Source of the DNA: an uncultured Peptococcaceae bacterium
GTDB lineage: Bacteria > Bacillota > Desulfotomaculia > Desulfotomaculales > Desulfocucumaceae
DNA: 25,492 bases
Assembly: GCA_958417755.1 (NCBI GenBank)
Contig: CATZDY010000034.1
Coordinates: 1 to 25,492, forward strand
Direction of reading: 5' to 3'
Positions 18,201-25,323 of the stretch are shown piece by piece; position 1 is the stretch's first letter; every line of letters begins with the position of its first letter. Under the pieces are notes generated by a model. That model ran no database searches. It was given only the letters and a program-made list of their open reading frames with translations, and was not told the DNA's origin. The position numbers and the translations under genes are program-made.

Positions 18201-18584
18201 AATTCCAGCTAATGCCCTTTCTACCTCCTCATCCCTTTGTGAATCTGCTGGAATGCAAGTACCGTCTGGTAAATATAAACTGATATTTTTCTCTACCTGC
18301 CCATAATTGTCTAAAAGCTCTCCCAGTTCCTCCTTTTGTCCGATAGAAAACTCTTTTATATATTTCATAACAGATTCCATGGATTCATAATCATCATGAA
18401 GCTGTATCCTTAACGTATTGCACCCCTGCTGGGTACTTTCCATAATTGTACGGATGGATTGTTCCCATAATTGCTTTTGTACCCCTTGGATAAAAAAAAA
18501 GGTTAGAAAACTGAGAACACCACCGACCAAAACAGCTGTTAAAGCAATTTTTTTCTTAATGCTCCCAGCACCTTTTTTTTTCAT
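15222..18584 (-). CDS. Hybrid sensor histidine kinase with Cache sensor, two PAS and two receiver domains
   Basis: This 1120-residue membrane kinase has helices at about 11-33 and 284-306 around an extracytoplasmic Cache-like sensor. That sensor ends QSDWYLIAIIPQDVVNAQT, closely like the sensor of the 1130-3394 phosphodiesterase. Two PAS-like domains (about 322-440 and 470-590) come next. The dimerisation domain has MSHDIRTPMNAIVG with phospho-accepting H613. The ATPase domain carries NILSNAIKYTPAGG, DTGIGM and GTGLGM. Receiver 1 has D904 (MIDRNIMDINGIE), but its first acidic pocket is reduced (IVDSN). Receiver 2 is canonical (VVEDN, D1043 in LMDIQMPKMDGYE). No Hpt or DNA-binding domain is present, so the output must go to other proteins. 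The ATG at 18584 shares its A with the stop of the upstream binding-protein gene (TGATG), with AAAGGGG about 8 bases before it, arguing for coupled translation. Confidence 0.92.
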   Translation of the reverse strand: MKKKGAGSIKKKIALTAVLVGGVLSFLTFFFIQGVQKQLWEQSIRTIMESTQQGCNTLRIQLHDDYESMESVMKYIKEFSIGQKEELGELLDNYGQVEKNISLYLPDGTCIPADSQRDEEVERALAGIDKKSGIINPHISSVTGVNVIDLFVKVTMQDGTEGYLLKEYEVNSIVDSFTLSFYNNAGFSYVINTQGDVLIRSPHPNSNKTVKNLFDMLPKSQNNPDSLAQFAQSLKNSNTGWAVFTYQGEKTVFCYTPLKLQSDWYLIAIIPQDVVNAQTNEILIRALTLIGCIILGISMLLVFYLQYENKTNRKLINQADYIRHLFNAVPEGIAVITVELPHRFVQLNQEGLRLLNYQECPFNDTPNQLCLQDIIHPDDYEEIAKLFKNTAMSNQKNVFEIRVLKADGDYFWAAGIVEKTLDENGKQVFIITMHDITDEKTAKEAAEREKLQERITLVGAISNAYPVIVSLNLTKNTLSFIYIKSGLMLRLGEQKLYSELFESMLSTIHPDSIEKFKCRFSLGNLRKTLGQEKSEVFLEAKQMLSDGNYHWTSTQIIHVDNPYSEDRLAILISRCIDEQRYEEEQQRQALQSALDNAKAASEAKSQFLSNMSHDIRTPMNAIVGMTAIAITHLDNRERVMECLNKISLSSKHLLSLINDILDMAKIESGKLSLRDEPFNFAELVADAVELVRPQSDVSQLKMDVHLEMLKNEKVLGDPLRIRQVFINILSNAIKYTPAGGSIHIEVKQESSSHRGYQSYIFCCADTGIGMGAEFLKKLFQPFERAQDFTTSRITGTGLGMVITKNIIDLMNGDIWVESKPGEGSVFTVMLPLQLQDAEQAAIPQEWQGVHSLIVDSNKQMGENTAELFKEMGLCAQYVTEGKTAVKYVVQAKDTPEPFQLIMIDRNIMDINGIEVARRIRKETGGKIPVIILTAYDWSDIESEARDAGVTAFLSKPLYRSKICHLLCELSGEKNPIEQKVLTNKPTYASKRVLVVEDNAINREIAWALLEELGVQVEEARDGEEAARKVMESEEGYYDLILMDIQMPKMDGYEATQAIRLLERQDVRQIPIVAMTANAFEEDIRAALRAGMNEHFAKPIDVKALQRLLHKYLANTPSKEE

Positions 18585-19861
18585 CACAATGTTCCCCTTT
18601 CCTCCAAAATCCGTTGATCCATCCAATCCATGGTTAATTCCAGAGGTTCCCCTGAAAGCAGTTTTATTGATACCTCTGCGGTCAAATCCCAAAGTGGCAA
18701 ATTCAGCAACCCATCAGTTCCAAACACTGTTCTGCCGGATTGATAACATGAAATTAAAGGCTGAATCTCCTTAACAGCAGAAGGGTTTCCACCTTTCAGC
18801 GGGCTGAATGAAGCTTGCTGATCAGCAAATTGCTGTATATTTTCTGCCCGCGTGAAATATTCTACAAATTGCATTGCAGCATCTATATGCTTGCTATTCG
18901 CATTGACACTTAAGCGGGTATCTGCATTGATGACAACAAGAGACCCCTTCTCCAGTACTGGATATGGTACCACCTTAAACTCAAAATCCGGGTGCATCCC
19001 TTTCACCCGCCCGGCTGCCCAGGCACCTGTCAGCATAAACGGCGCTTCCCCTTTTACAAATTCCTGCAAATCATCCGAAGTTTTATTGGTATTCAGCGCC
19101 TTTGGGGCATCAATATAGCCTTTTTTGATAAATTCTTCGGCCAAAGAAAACCCTGAAGCCAAATATTGGCTCAACTTCTCTTCTCCTTTGTTCAGGCTGC
19201 CAAATACTTCTTCCTGGCGATTCTCTTGATATACAGCATAAAAGCCCTGGCCAATGGCCAATGTCTTTAAAGAAATATCATGATTGGCAATAATCGGGGT
19301 AATTCCTTTTTCTACAAAATAGTTGCAGACATCCTTCCACTCCTGCAGATTTTCAGGCACTTTTTGTTTATGTTCCTCTAAAAGAGCCAGGTTACAATAG
19401 AGCCCAAAAGCAGACACTGTGGTTGGTAACCAGTAAATTTTTCCCTTTTCATTCATTTGACGAAACATTTGATCTGTGTACTCCGGAACAGTACGAAGCT
19501 CTGACAAATCCAAAACCTGTTTCTTTGCTTCCAGGTTCAATAAAATATCGTGATTCACCATAAACACATCGTCGCCTTTGTCAGCAGCCATTCGTTTTTC
19601 CAAAGCTTCATAATATTTGCTCCCTTTTAAACTCTCATAAGACACCTGAATGTTTGGATTTTCTTTCATAAATCTAGAAATAATATTTTCAATCACCAGC
19701 ACATTTTCTGGTTCGTATTTATTCCCAAAAAAGGTAATTATTGTTACTTTTTCAGAAGGCTCCTGATAATTTACCACTGTATTTTTACCATTGCAACCTC
19801 CAAGCATAAAGATAAAAGTAAACAATACCACCCACAACCTTGTTTTCTTTTTCTTTCTCAT
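18584..19861 (-). CDS. Lipoprotein extracellular solute-binding protein (family 1 type)
   Basis: This 425-residue protein has a basic N-terminus, a hydrophobic segment and a lipobox LGGC (L20-C23), so it should be lipid-anchored outside the membrane. The mature part has the family 1 binding-protein pattern of carbohydrate ABC systems: a segment VIENIISRFMKENPNIQVSY, KGKIYWLPTTVSAFGLYCN, GEAPFMLTGAWAAGRVKG and AMQFVEYFTRAENIQQFADQ. These match the usual 'FExxxP.I.V', 'G..Y.lP', 'GkaAM...G.W' and 'A..Fl.fl.s.e.Q' stretches. No permease or ATPase gene is nearby; the next gene, overlapping by one base, is the hybrid kinase. The most economical reading is that it presents its ligand, probably a sugar, to the kinase's sensor domain. 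AAGGAG lies about 10 bases before the ATG. Ligand identity is inference. Confidence 0.9.
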   Translation of the reverse strand: MRKKKKTRLWVVLFTFIFMLGGCNGKNTVVNYQEPSEKVTIITFFGNKYEPENVLVIENIISRFMKENPNIQVSYESLKGSKYYEALEKRMAADKGDDVFMVNHDILLNLEAKKQVLDLSELRTVPEYTDQMFRQMNEKGKIYWLPTTVSAFGLYCNLALLEEHKQKVPENLQEWKDVCNYFVEKGITPIIANHDISLKTLAIGQGFYAVYQENRQEEVFGSLNKGEEKLSQYLASGFSLAEEFIKKGYIDAPKALNTNKTSDDLQEFVKGEAPFMLTGAWAAGRVKGMHPDFEFKVVPYPVLEKGSLVVINADTRLSVNANSKHIDAAMQFVEYFTRAENIQQFADQQASFSPLKGGNPSAVKEIQPLISCYQSGRTVFGTDGLLNLPLWDLTAEVSIKLLSGEPLELTMDWMDQRILEERGTL

Positions 19862-21026
19862 AAAGCCTTCTCCTTATTTTACATGTATCAAGAAGCTTAT
19901 AAACCCAATAGCCATCTTCCCCTACAAGTAGTCCAAATGATTGGTTTACTGGCACATTGATACAACTCTTTTTCATGTTCTCATCAAAAGCATTGAAAGT
20001 CATGGCCTACTTTCTTTGGTGTCCCAGATGGTGTGGCGGATTCGTATTGGCCTGTGGAACATCATGGTAGAAAGCTGATTGAATAAGCTAAGGTAGGAAG
20101 CCACCATGTTCAAAGTTATTTTGGAACACTCAATTTCACTCATATCCAAAACATTGCTGATTTAGGCCCAGGGATGGCCTAACCAAAGCAGCACCATGGG
20201 ATAAACCGCAAACAAATCCGTTGTCCTTTTGCGAAATTACAAAGAAAGGAATGAAGGAGTAGGAGAAATCTACTCAGGATAGAAAGGGAGGTGTATCCGT
20301 CTATGCCAGGCATGATAATAGAGTCTAAGGAGAATTTCTCTTTGTATCTCCTACTACAAAAAAGAGTTCCCCCTTTTCGAGTCTAACATCATGCTGAAGA
20401 TAAAATTTTGCTTAAAATTACGATGTTGTCTTTCACACAACCAAAAGTTTTTTGAAAATCATTCCTTTATCCTGGACATGTATTGGGTATTGTGATGAAT
20501 TGGTCTAATTTGTCTTAAAAAGCAGAGTCTCTTCCGCATTAGTTGTACGTTTACTCAAAATTAGCATCATATAACCCAGACGCTGTCCCCATGTATTCTA
20601 ACATGATTATAGTATAAGGTACAATCTTTTTCAGTATTACTGATATTGTTAAATAGAAAATCATGATGTTGATTTATCCTTGTCTATATTCGTATCACTA
20701 GTCTAAACTCCACTCCCATTGGCTGGAGCTGCCCTTTTAAGTAGGCTTTGGTCCCCATGCTTTGGTATTCACTTTCTGTATGCAGTCATTTACTTTTCAT
20801 AAATGCAATTATATTTTACACTTCCACTCTGCCATACCCCCCTGAATGATTGCTACCAGAACCCTTGCCTGGTCTTTTCAATACAAAAACAAATTTTAGC
20901 TGTCAGCAGGAGAAAAAACTTGGCAACTGGAATTGAGGTGCTATTGACAATACCTTACGCTAGGGCAATACCAGCGATAGCTTATCCCAAGAATCTAAGA
21001 CCCAGCTCAATTCTTTTTAAGCCCTG
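19862..21026. other. Long gene-poor region with remnants
   Basis: About 1.16 kb lacks an intact gene. On the minus strand, upstream of the binding-protein gene, broken coding-like pieces can be read. One at about 19870-20003 contains VPVNQSFGLLVGEDGYWVYK. One at about 20010-20140 contains MVASYLSLFNQLSTMMFHRP. A receiver-like piece lies at 20293-20462. From 20463 to 21026 I see nothing but AT-rich sequence with short chance frames. Confidence 0.45.
20293..20462 (-). pseudogene. Remnant of a response-regulator receiver domain
   Basis: Across shifted frames on the minus strand the beginning reads MIFKKLLVV then KDNIVILSKILSSA, which fits the 'ILVVDDN...IL..iL' opening of a receiver. It is followed by DVRLEKGELFFVVGD, and then MPGIDGY at 20293-20313, the loop after the phospho-accepting Asp of many receivers. 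At least three frame changes and several stops intervene, and the spacing between the two motifs is roughly right but short. This may be the lost regulator of the downstream kinase unit. Two short motifs are the whole evidence. Confidence 0.4.
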
Positions 21027-21056
21027 TTGACAGCTGATTCCTGGTCAAAACTATGC
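21027..21056 (+). promoter_or_regulatory. Candidate promoter of the AlkD-like gene
   Basis: A perfect TTGACA at 21027-21032 is followed by CTATGC at 21051-21056 (18-base spacing) as the nearest -10-like box. The -10 match is weak. Confidence 0.35.
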
Positions 21057-21104
21057 AACACCATGCAAAATAAAGTCAAACTATCATACAAAGGGGTTAT
21101 GCCC

Positions 21105-21788
21105 ATGAACCATGCAGTGAAACAACAATTGCAAGCTCTAGCAGAGCCAGATTATCAACGATTCATGCAAAAACTTTTACCAGGCGTGGAAAATATCTTG
21201 GGCGTGCGGACCCCTAAGCTGAGAAAATTAGCCCAACAGTTGGCCAGGGGGGATTGGCGCACCTACCTTGCCACAGCCCAAGACAATACCCTGGAGGAAA
21301 CCATGATTTCTGGCATGGTCATTGGATATGCCAAAGCAGAGATAGAAGAAATCCTCCGCCATATTGCCTGGTTTGTGCCCAAAATCAACAATTGGGCTGT
21401 TTGCGACAGCTTTTGCAGCACCTTGAAGATAACCCGTCAGTATCCCCAAACGGTATGGTCCTTTCTACAATCCTATTTGCAGGAAGAGCGGGAATATTTC
21501 CTCCGCTTTGCTGTGGTCATGTTGCTGCAATATTACATCCAAGAACCCTATATCCGTCCTGTTTTGACCTCCTTGGACGCTGTCCAGCCCCAAGGATATT
21601 ATGCCCAAATGGCTGTGGCTTGGGCCATTTCCATCTGCTTTCGAGAATTTCCAGACCAAACCATGGACTATCTGCACCACAACCATCTGGATGACTTCAC
21701 CTATCACAAAGCCCTGCAAAAAATCATTGAATCTTTGAAGGTGGATCCCCAAACCAAAGCCATCATCCGGGGAATGAAGCGAAAATAA
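21105..21788 (+). CDS. AlkD-like DNA alkylation repair protein (HEAT-repeat glycosylase)
   Basis: This 227-residue protein matches the AlkD family of DNA glycosylases that excise N3- and N7-alkylated purines. It is built of HEAT-like helical repeats. The active-site signature NNWAVCDSF carries W97 and D101, and R134 in YFLRFAVVMLL fits the third catalytic-site residue known in Bacillus cereus AlkD. VRTPKLRKLAQQLA near residues 34-47 is another family feature. The ATG at 21105 is preferred because AAAGGGG (21090-21096) lies 8 bases upstream; the in-frame ATG at 21099 would leave only 2 bases, and one at 21027 has no site. It is a single gene with no other repair gene nearby. I see no SOS-type box at its promoter. 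Confidence 0.9.
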   Translation: MNHAVKQQLQALAEPDYQRFMQKLLPGVENILGVRTPKLRKLAQQLARGDWRTYLATAQDNTLEETMISGMVIGYAKAEIEEILRHIAWFVPKINNWAVCDSFCSTLKITRQYPQTVWSFLQSYLQEEREYFLRFAVVMLLQYYIQEPYIRPVLTSLDAVQPQGYYAQMAVAWAISICFREFPDQTMDYLHHNHLDDFTYHKALQKIIESLKVDPQTKAIIRGMKRK

Positions 21789-22170
21789 ATAGCCAGCATA
21801 GCAATGCAACCAGTCCAGCTTTGACGAAGCACCTTTAGCTGTTTGGCAAATGGTGCTACTTTTGCCTTGCATTTGAGTTACCCCTACACAGTCTAATGAT
21901 AGGTTGGAACAGCCTTGCTGCACGTTTTGGTGGAATCGCTGTATCATAAGCCCCTAGGGGTTTCCTCAATACATTAGGCCCCATTAACTATCCATAGAAA
22001 AATAATCCATTGCAGGAACATGAATCTATGAACCTAACAATGGATTATGGTATGAGCTTCATTTTCTCTTATGCCTAAACTTTCCCCCAGGAAATGCTTT
22101 CCGGAACAAAAAGCGTATCACTGGACTAGGGAGTGTTAACGCAAAAGCGAATCAAAACGTAATGAGTTGT
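21789..22170. other. Intergenic region with a palindrome and an inverted repeat
   Basis: No gene is recognised. There is a weak hairpin AGCACC/GGTGCT soon after the AlkD-like gene (about 21828-21858), a 10-base palindrome CCCCTAGGGG near 21951, and the longer inverted repeat listed separately. An open frame on the minus strand here is antisense to the AlkD-like gene. Confidence 0.5.
22002..22048 (-). repeat. 11-bp perfect inverted repeat, terminator-like on the minus strand
   Basis: ATAATCCATTG (22002-22012) and CAATGGATTAT (22038-22048) flank a 25-base loop. Read on the minus strand the stem ends in GGATTATTTTT, so it could terminate minus-strand transcription, but no minus-strand gene lies just upstream of it. 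Confidence 0.45.
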
Positions 22171-22199
22171 TTGACATTTGCGACCGTTAGACTTAGACT
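22171..22199 (+). promoter_or_regulatory. Candidate promoter ahead of the hydrolase remnant and flavoprotein gene
   Basis: TTGACA at 22171-22176 and TAGACT at 22194-22199 are 17 bases apart. It would originally have driven the hydrolase gene. Because that gene runs directly into the reductase gene, it may still transcribe the latter. Confidence 0.5.
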
Positions 22200-22269
22200 G
22201 AAGAAAATAATTCGCCGCAGGCGGTAAAAGGCGTAGCACGACAAATCGGATTTTGAAAGGCTTTCCACC

Positions 22270-22765
22270 ATGAAAGATTGTGATATTCACCTGGATATTA
22301 TGAAATATAAAAACATCAAAATACCGATAAACCCCGTTCTGCTTCTGGTCATCAATTTCTTTCTGACAAAGGTGTTCTACAAAATGCCTGCATCTAACAG
22401 GCTAGCGGAAACACAAACGAAAAGTACGGGGTATCGTGGAGCGGATGTGAAGCTAGATATGATAAAACCCCAACAGCAAGTTGAATGTAAAACGATGGAA
22501 GATGTATTTAAAAGACAGCATGGCTCGATTGTATTGTGGGTGGAGGCAATTTACCCGCCGGAATGCCACTCATTATGCGGAAGTGGCTGAGTTTGATTAG
22601 CCTGGGAGATGCAGAAATCGTTCATGCGGAAACGTTACAGTAAGAGGGGATTACACTGGAGCTATAACGCACCGGTTATTTAGATTGCGGAAAAACAAGA
22701 GCTTCAAAGAAGTGTCATCCGGCAAATCAGAGTGCTGCAAGCAGCATTCACAAAATACGGAGGAA
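22270..22765 (+). pseudogene. Gutted alpha/beta-hydrolase (acetyl esterase/lipase-like) gene
   Basis: The N-terminal piece (22270 to about 22480) reads MKDCDIHLDIMKYKNIKIPI, then SNRLAETQTKSTGYRGADVK, like the start of the HSL-type esterases in Clostridia. The part that should contain the oxyanion-hole HGG and nucleophile GDSAGG motifs is absent. C-terminal pieces follow in shifting frames: NATHYAEVAEFD (about 22550-22590), LGDAEIVHAETLQ and EGITLELYRTG (about 22600-22680), and QRSVIRQIRVLQAAFTKYGG (about 22703-22762). These match the usual 'AEYDxLRDEGxxYAexLxxAGVxVEL' and terminal helix. So there is a large internal deletion (several hundred bases by comparison with normal length) plus several frameshifts. 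It cannot encode an active enzyme. The last piece runs into the next gene's ribosome site, suggesting the two genes were once an operon. Confidence 0.65.
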
Positions 22766-22770
22766 TTGTA

Positions 22771-23454
22771 ATGAAACATATAATGGCTATTAACGGAAGT
22801 CCCCGAAAGAACTGGAACACCGATACGCTTGTGCAAGAAGCGGCGCGCGGCGCAGAATCCCGCGGAGCCAAGGTCGAGGTCATCGACTTATACAGACTTG
22901 AACAGCATACAGGCTGCATTTCCTGCTTCGGCTGTAAGCAGCAGGAGCATTTTGGCACTTGTGTCTGTAAAGACGGCCTTGCACTGGTTTTGGAAAAGAT
23001 ACGAGACGCGGACGGGCTGATTCTCGGCTCGCCTATTTATCTCGGCGAGGCCACGGCGGAGGTGCGCGCCCTGTACGAGCGGCTCATCTTTCCGTATGTA
23101 ACCTATAAGACCGAGCCTAAAAGCTACTGTACGCATAAAATGCCCGTTGTACTCATCTTTACGAGCAACTGCCCAGAGGCAGCATTCCCCATTGTAGGAT
23201 ACAATAAGGTGCTTGACGCCTACAAAAAGACGATGAAAAACACCTTCGGATCAGTAGAAGTTCTTATCTCCAGCGATACCTTGCAGGTCAAGGATTACGA
23301 GAAATACGACTGGACAATGTTTGACGCTGAAAAGAAAAAGGCTCGCCACGAGACAGTGTTCCCAAAGGATAAAGAAGCCGCGTTCCACCTCGGCGTCGGA
23401 ATGGTGAATGACGAATCGAAACCAGTTCGTCAGAACAACCACTTTAACAAGTAA
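22771..23454 (+). CDS. Flavodoxin-like NAD(P)H-dependent FMN reductase
   Basis: This 227-residue protein has the flavodoxin-like fold of NADPH-dependent FMN reductases and iron-sulfur flavoproteins. MKHIMAINGSPRKNWNTDTL gives the first strand and FMN-phosphate loop. DADGLILGSPIYLGEATAEV is the second flavin loop. Between them are five cysteines (C49, C52, C55, C64, C66) in GCISCFGCKQQEHFGTCVC, a pattern common in this subgroup, perhaps for redox or metal binding. The ATG at 22771 has GGAGG 7 bases upstream (22759-22763). Codon use differs from its neighbours, with many GCG, CGC, GGC and GTC codons, suggesting an origin in a higher-GC genome together with the hydrolase remnant. It ends with a clear terminator. 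The physiological substrate is unknown. Confidence 0.9.
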   Translation: MKHIMAINGSPRKNWNTDTLVQEAARGAESRGAKVEVIDLYRLEQHTGCISCFGCKQQEHFGTCVCKDGLALVLEKIRDADGLILGSPIYLGEATAEVRALYERLIFPYVTYKTEPKSYCTHKMPVVLIFTSNCPEAAFPIVGYNKVLDAYKKTMKNTFGSVEVLISSDTLQVKDYEKYDWTMFDAEKKKARHETVFPKDKEAAFHLGVGMVNDESKPVRQNNHFNK

Positions 23455-23479
23455 CAAACAAATTTTCAGTCATAACCAC

Positions 23480-23533
23480 ATCAGCAAGCAAGACAGGGGT
23501 CAGTTCAGGGCTTGCTTGCTGATTTCTGTTTTT
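23480..23533 (+). terminator. Intrinsic terminator after the flavoprotein gene
   Basis: ATCAGCAAGCAAG (23480-23492) and CTTGCTTGCTGAT (23511-23523) form a perfect 13-bp stem with an 18-base loop. TTCTGTTTTTT follows directly. Confidence 0.8.
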
Positions 23534-23941
23534 TGCCGCCCAACTTTCCAAGGGCACTTCACAAAGCGTGGCAGAACGGTTTAAGGCAACACGCGCAAAC
23601 TCACATGAATCAAGGTTTGGGATGAACTGTATAAAAATCTTGCGGCCTTTTGCACAGTTTTTCTAGCAATAAAAATATAATCTAGACAAAAACCGAAAAT
23701 AACCCTGATTACTCTCCCATACTTTTCATGAATCCACCTATTTTACAATTTGCAAATCCAGTTTGCCCAATAGGTTCTGGGCTGATTTTCTTTTCTCCAC
23801 TTAACCATTATCCAGCAAAAAAAGGTCTGTATTTCTGTTCTCTATTATCCAAATGATAAAAGAATGAAAAGAAAATCAATTCCTTATAGTTAGCGATTCA
23901 ACTGACTCGGGAGTTTTGGGCAAATCTCCATGCCCAGTTGA
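23534..23941. other. Intergenic region, no gene recognised
   Basis: About 400 AT-rich bases separate the terminator from the next promoter. A 47-codon open stretch at about 23534-23668 (SVAERFKATRANSHESRFGM) has no start signal and no family resemblance known to me. I see nothing else. Confidence 0.5.
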
Positions 23942-23970
23942 TTGTCTGGCGCCTTAAAAACAGATACAAT
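23942..23970 (+). promoter_or_regulatory. Promoter of the XRE-methyltransferase gene
   Basis: TTGTCT at 23942-23947 and TACAAT at 23965-23970 have the ideal 17-base spacing. The transcript would start near 23977, leaving only about 17 bases of leader, just enough for the ribosome site. Confidence 0.6.
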
Positions 23971-23993
23971 GTTCCTAGAAAGAAGGTGAGCCC

Positions 23994-24812
23994 ATGAAAA
24001 ACTTGGCCCAAAACATCGCCAGGCTGCGGAAAGCCAAATCCTTTACCCAAGAGGAATTGGCCCAATTGCTCCATGTTTCCTTTCAAGCAGTCTCCAAATG
24101 GGAGAACGGCCAATCACTTCCTGATATTGGGCTGCTACCTCGCCTTGCGGATGTATTTCAAGTCAGCATTGACAGCTTACTGGGCTATATGCCCCCATGC
24201 CCAAAGGTCACAGCCTATGAGGACAGGTATCAAACCACAACATACTATTGGGGCCTTGAACCTTCTCCCATGTGTTATGATGTCATGCGGCTTCGGCCTC
24301 CAGTCAAGCCCTATACATTGTTGGATATTGGTTGTGGGGAAGGAAAAGACGCTGTTTTTTTCGCCAAAAACGGCTATAGGGTATCTGCTTTTGATGTGGC
24401 GCCTGCAGGTCTCGGGAAAGCCCAAACATTAGCACACGCCCAACAAGTTCAAATCAATTTTTTTCAAGCCAATCTTTTTGACTTTCGCCTGGATACAGAG
24501 TTTGATATTATTTTTTCCTCCGGGGTTTTGCACTACCTTGGCCCTGGTTCCAGAAAAGAAATCATCCAAAACTATAAACAATATACTGCTCCCAGGGGCA
24601 TCCATGCCTGCAATGTGTTTGTCCAAAAGCCCTTTATTCCCCCTGCTCCAGATGAAGAATCACCGTCTACCCTGTGGCATTCCGGGGAAATCGCCACCTA
24701 CTATCATGACTGGTATTTTCATACCTACCAAGAAACCATTTTTACCTGTCATAGCAGCAATATACCCCATCAACATTGCATGGATATCCTGATTGCTGAA
24801 AACAATTCCTAG
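23994..24812 (+). CDS. XRE-family HTH fused to SAM-dependent methyltransferase
   Basis: This 272-residue protein joins two domains. Residues 5-64 are a Cro/C1-type helix-turn-helix (IARLRKAKSFTQEELAQLL, VSKWENGQSLPDIGLLPRLA). From about 85 on is a class I methyltransferase with the SAM loop LLDIGCGEGKDAVFF (D111, G113, G115), the acidic end of strand 2 at SAFDVAP, and FDIIFSSGVLHYLGPGSRKE as motif IV and post-motif region. The pattern is closest to TehB-like methyltransferases, whose substrates include tellurite and other small molecules. The HTH suggests a DNA-binding regulator that senses SAM or a methyl acceptor, or an enzyme controlling its own synthesis. AGAAGGTGAG ends 3 bases before the ATG, with AGAAGG about 7 bases before it. 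Domain calls are firm; how they work together is open. Confidence 0.88.
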   Translation: MKNLAQNIARLRKAKSFTQEELAQLLHVSFQAVSKWENGQSLPDIGLLPRLADVFQVSIDSLLGYMPPCPKVTAYEDRYQTTTYYWGLEPSPMCYDVMRLRPPVKPYTLLDIGCGEGKDAVFFAKNGYRVSAFDVAPAGLGKAQTLAHAQQVQINFFQANLFDFRLDTEFDIIFSSGVLHYLGPGSRKEIIQNYKQYTAPRGIHACNVFVQKPFIPPAPDEESPSTLWHSGEIATYYHDWYFHTYQETIFTCHSSNIPHQHCMDILIAENNS

Positions 24813-24933
24813 CATGGCAAGGGCCTTTGGCATGCAGAGCGAAACATAGATAGAGCATATTAATCCAATTGCTCTAAAGGTTCTTGAGAAGAGCATAATA
24901 AAACAACTGAAAACACAGGTGCCAACCTACAAC

Positions 24934-24968
24934 AAAACGCCGCCATTGGAAACAATGGGCGGCGTTTT
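24934..24968 (+). terminator. Intrinsic terminator, GC-rich stem with GAAA loop
   Basis: AAAACGCCGCCATTG (24934-24948) pairs with 24953-24968 with one bulged G (24959) around a GAAA tetraloop. TTTT ends the right arm and AAAA begins the left, so it may act in both directions. It lies about 120 bases after the methyltransferase gene. Confidence 0.75.
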
Positions 24969-25046
24969 GCATACATGGATAAAATGCGGCGGGCGCTATA
25001 CGGGCGAGGTGGGGCCCGACCTAGCGTTGGGCCAGCCCCGCATACT

Positions 25047-25065
25047 TCTGGACATTTTGTCCAGA
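25047..25065. repeat. Hairpin in the GC-rich tract
   Basis: TCTGGACA (25047-25054) and TGTCCAGA (25058-25065) form a perfect 8-bp stem with loop TTT. Confidence 0.5.
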
Positions 25066-25264
25066 GGTAGACGTGTTACTGTCAACATGGCTCCTGTGGG
25101 TATATTCCCCGTCCGGGAGCTCGTTTCCCTGCAAAGGCGGTGTGCCAACAATCCCAACCAGATGGCGATCCATGCCAACATTTACGGCGTGTACCCGGAA
25201 GAAACCAAGGCCTTGCATAAACTTTTTGGGCCCCCTCTCCGACCTGTTGGTGGAGCTCTGAGCA

Positions 25265-25323
25265 CCGGAAAGTGCTTTCCGGCCCCCTGCGGGCGCGAAA
25301 ATGGCAGGTGCGGCACACCTGCC
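25265..25323. repeat. Two adjacent hairpins in the GC-rich tract
   Basis: CCGGAAA/TTTCCGG (25265-25271 and 25276-25282, loop GTGC) is followed 20 bases later by GGCAGGTG/CACCTGCC (25303-25310 and 25316-25323, loop CGGCA). Both stems are perfect. Neither is followed by a T-run. Confidence 0.5.

Noticed and set aside
21465..21947. 160-codon minus-strand open frame
   Set aside because: It is antisense to the well-supported AlkD-like gene and has no family features.
22139..22150. ACGCAAAAGCG resembling part of a cyclic-di-GMP-I riboswitch
   Set aside because: The conserved flanking GEMM elements and the second helix are absent, and the adjacent gene is an esterase remnant.
23534..23668. 47-codon open stretch after the flavoprotein terminator
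   Set aside because: No start codon with a ribosome site and no known similarity.
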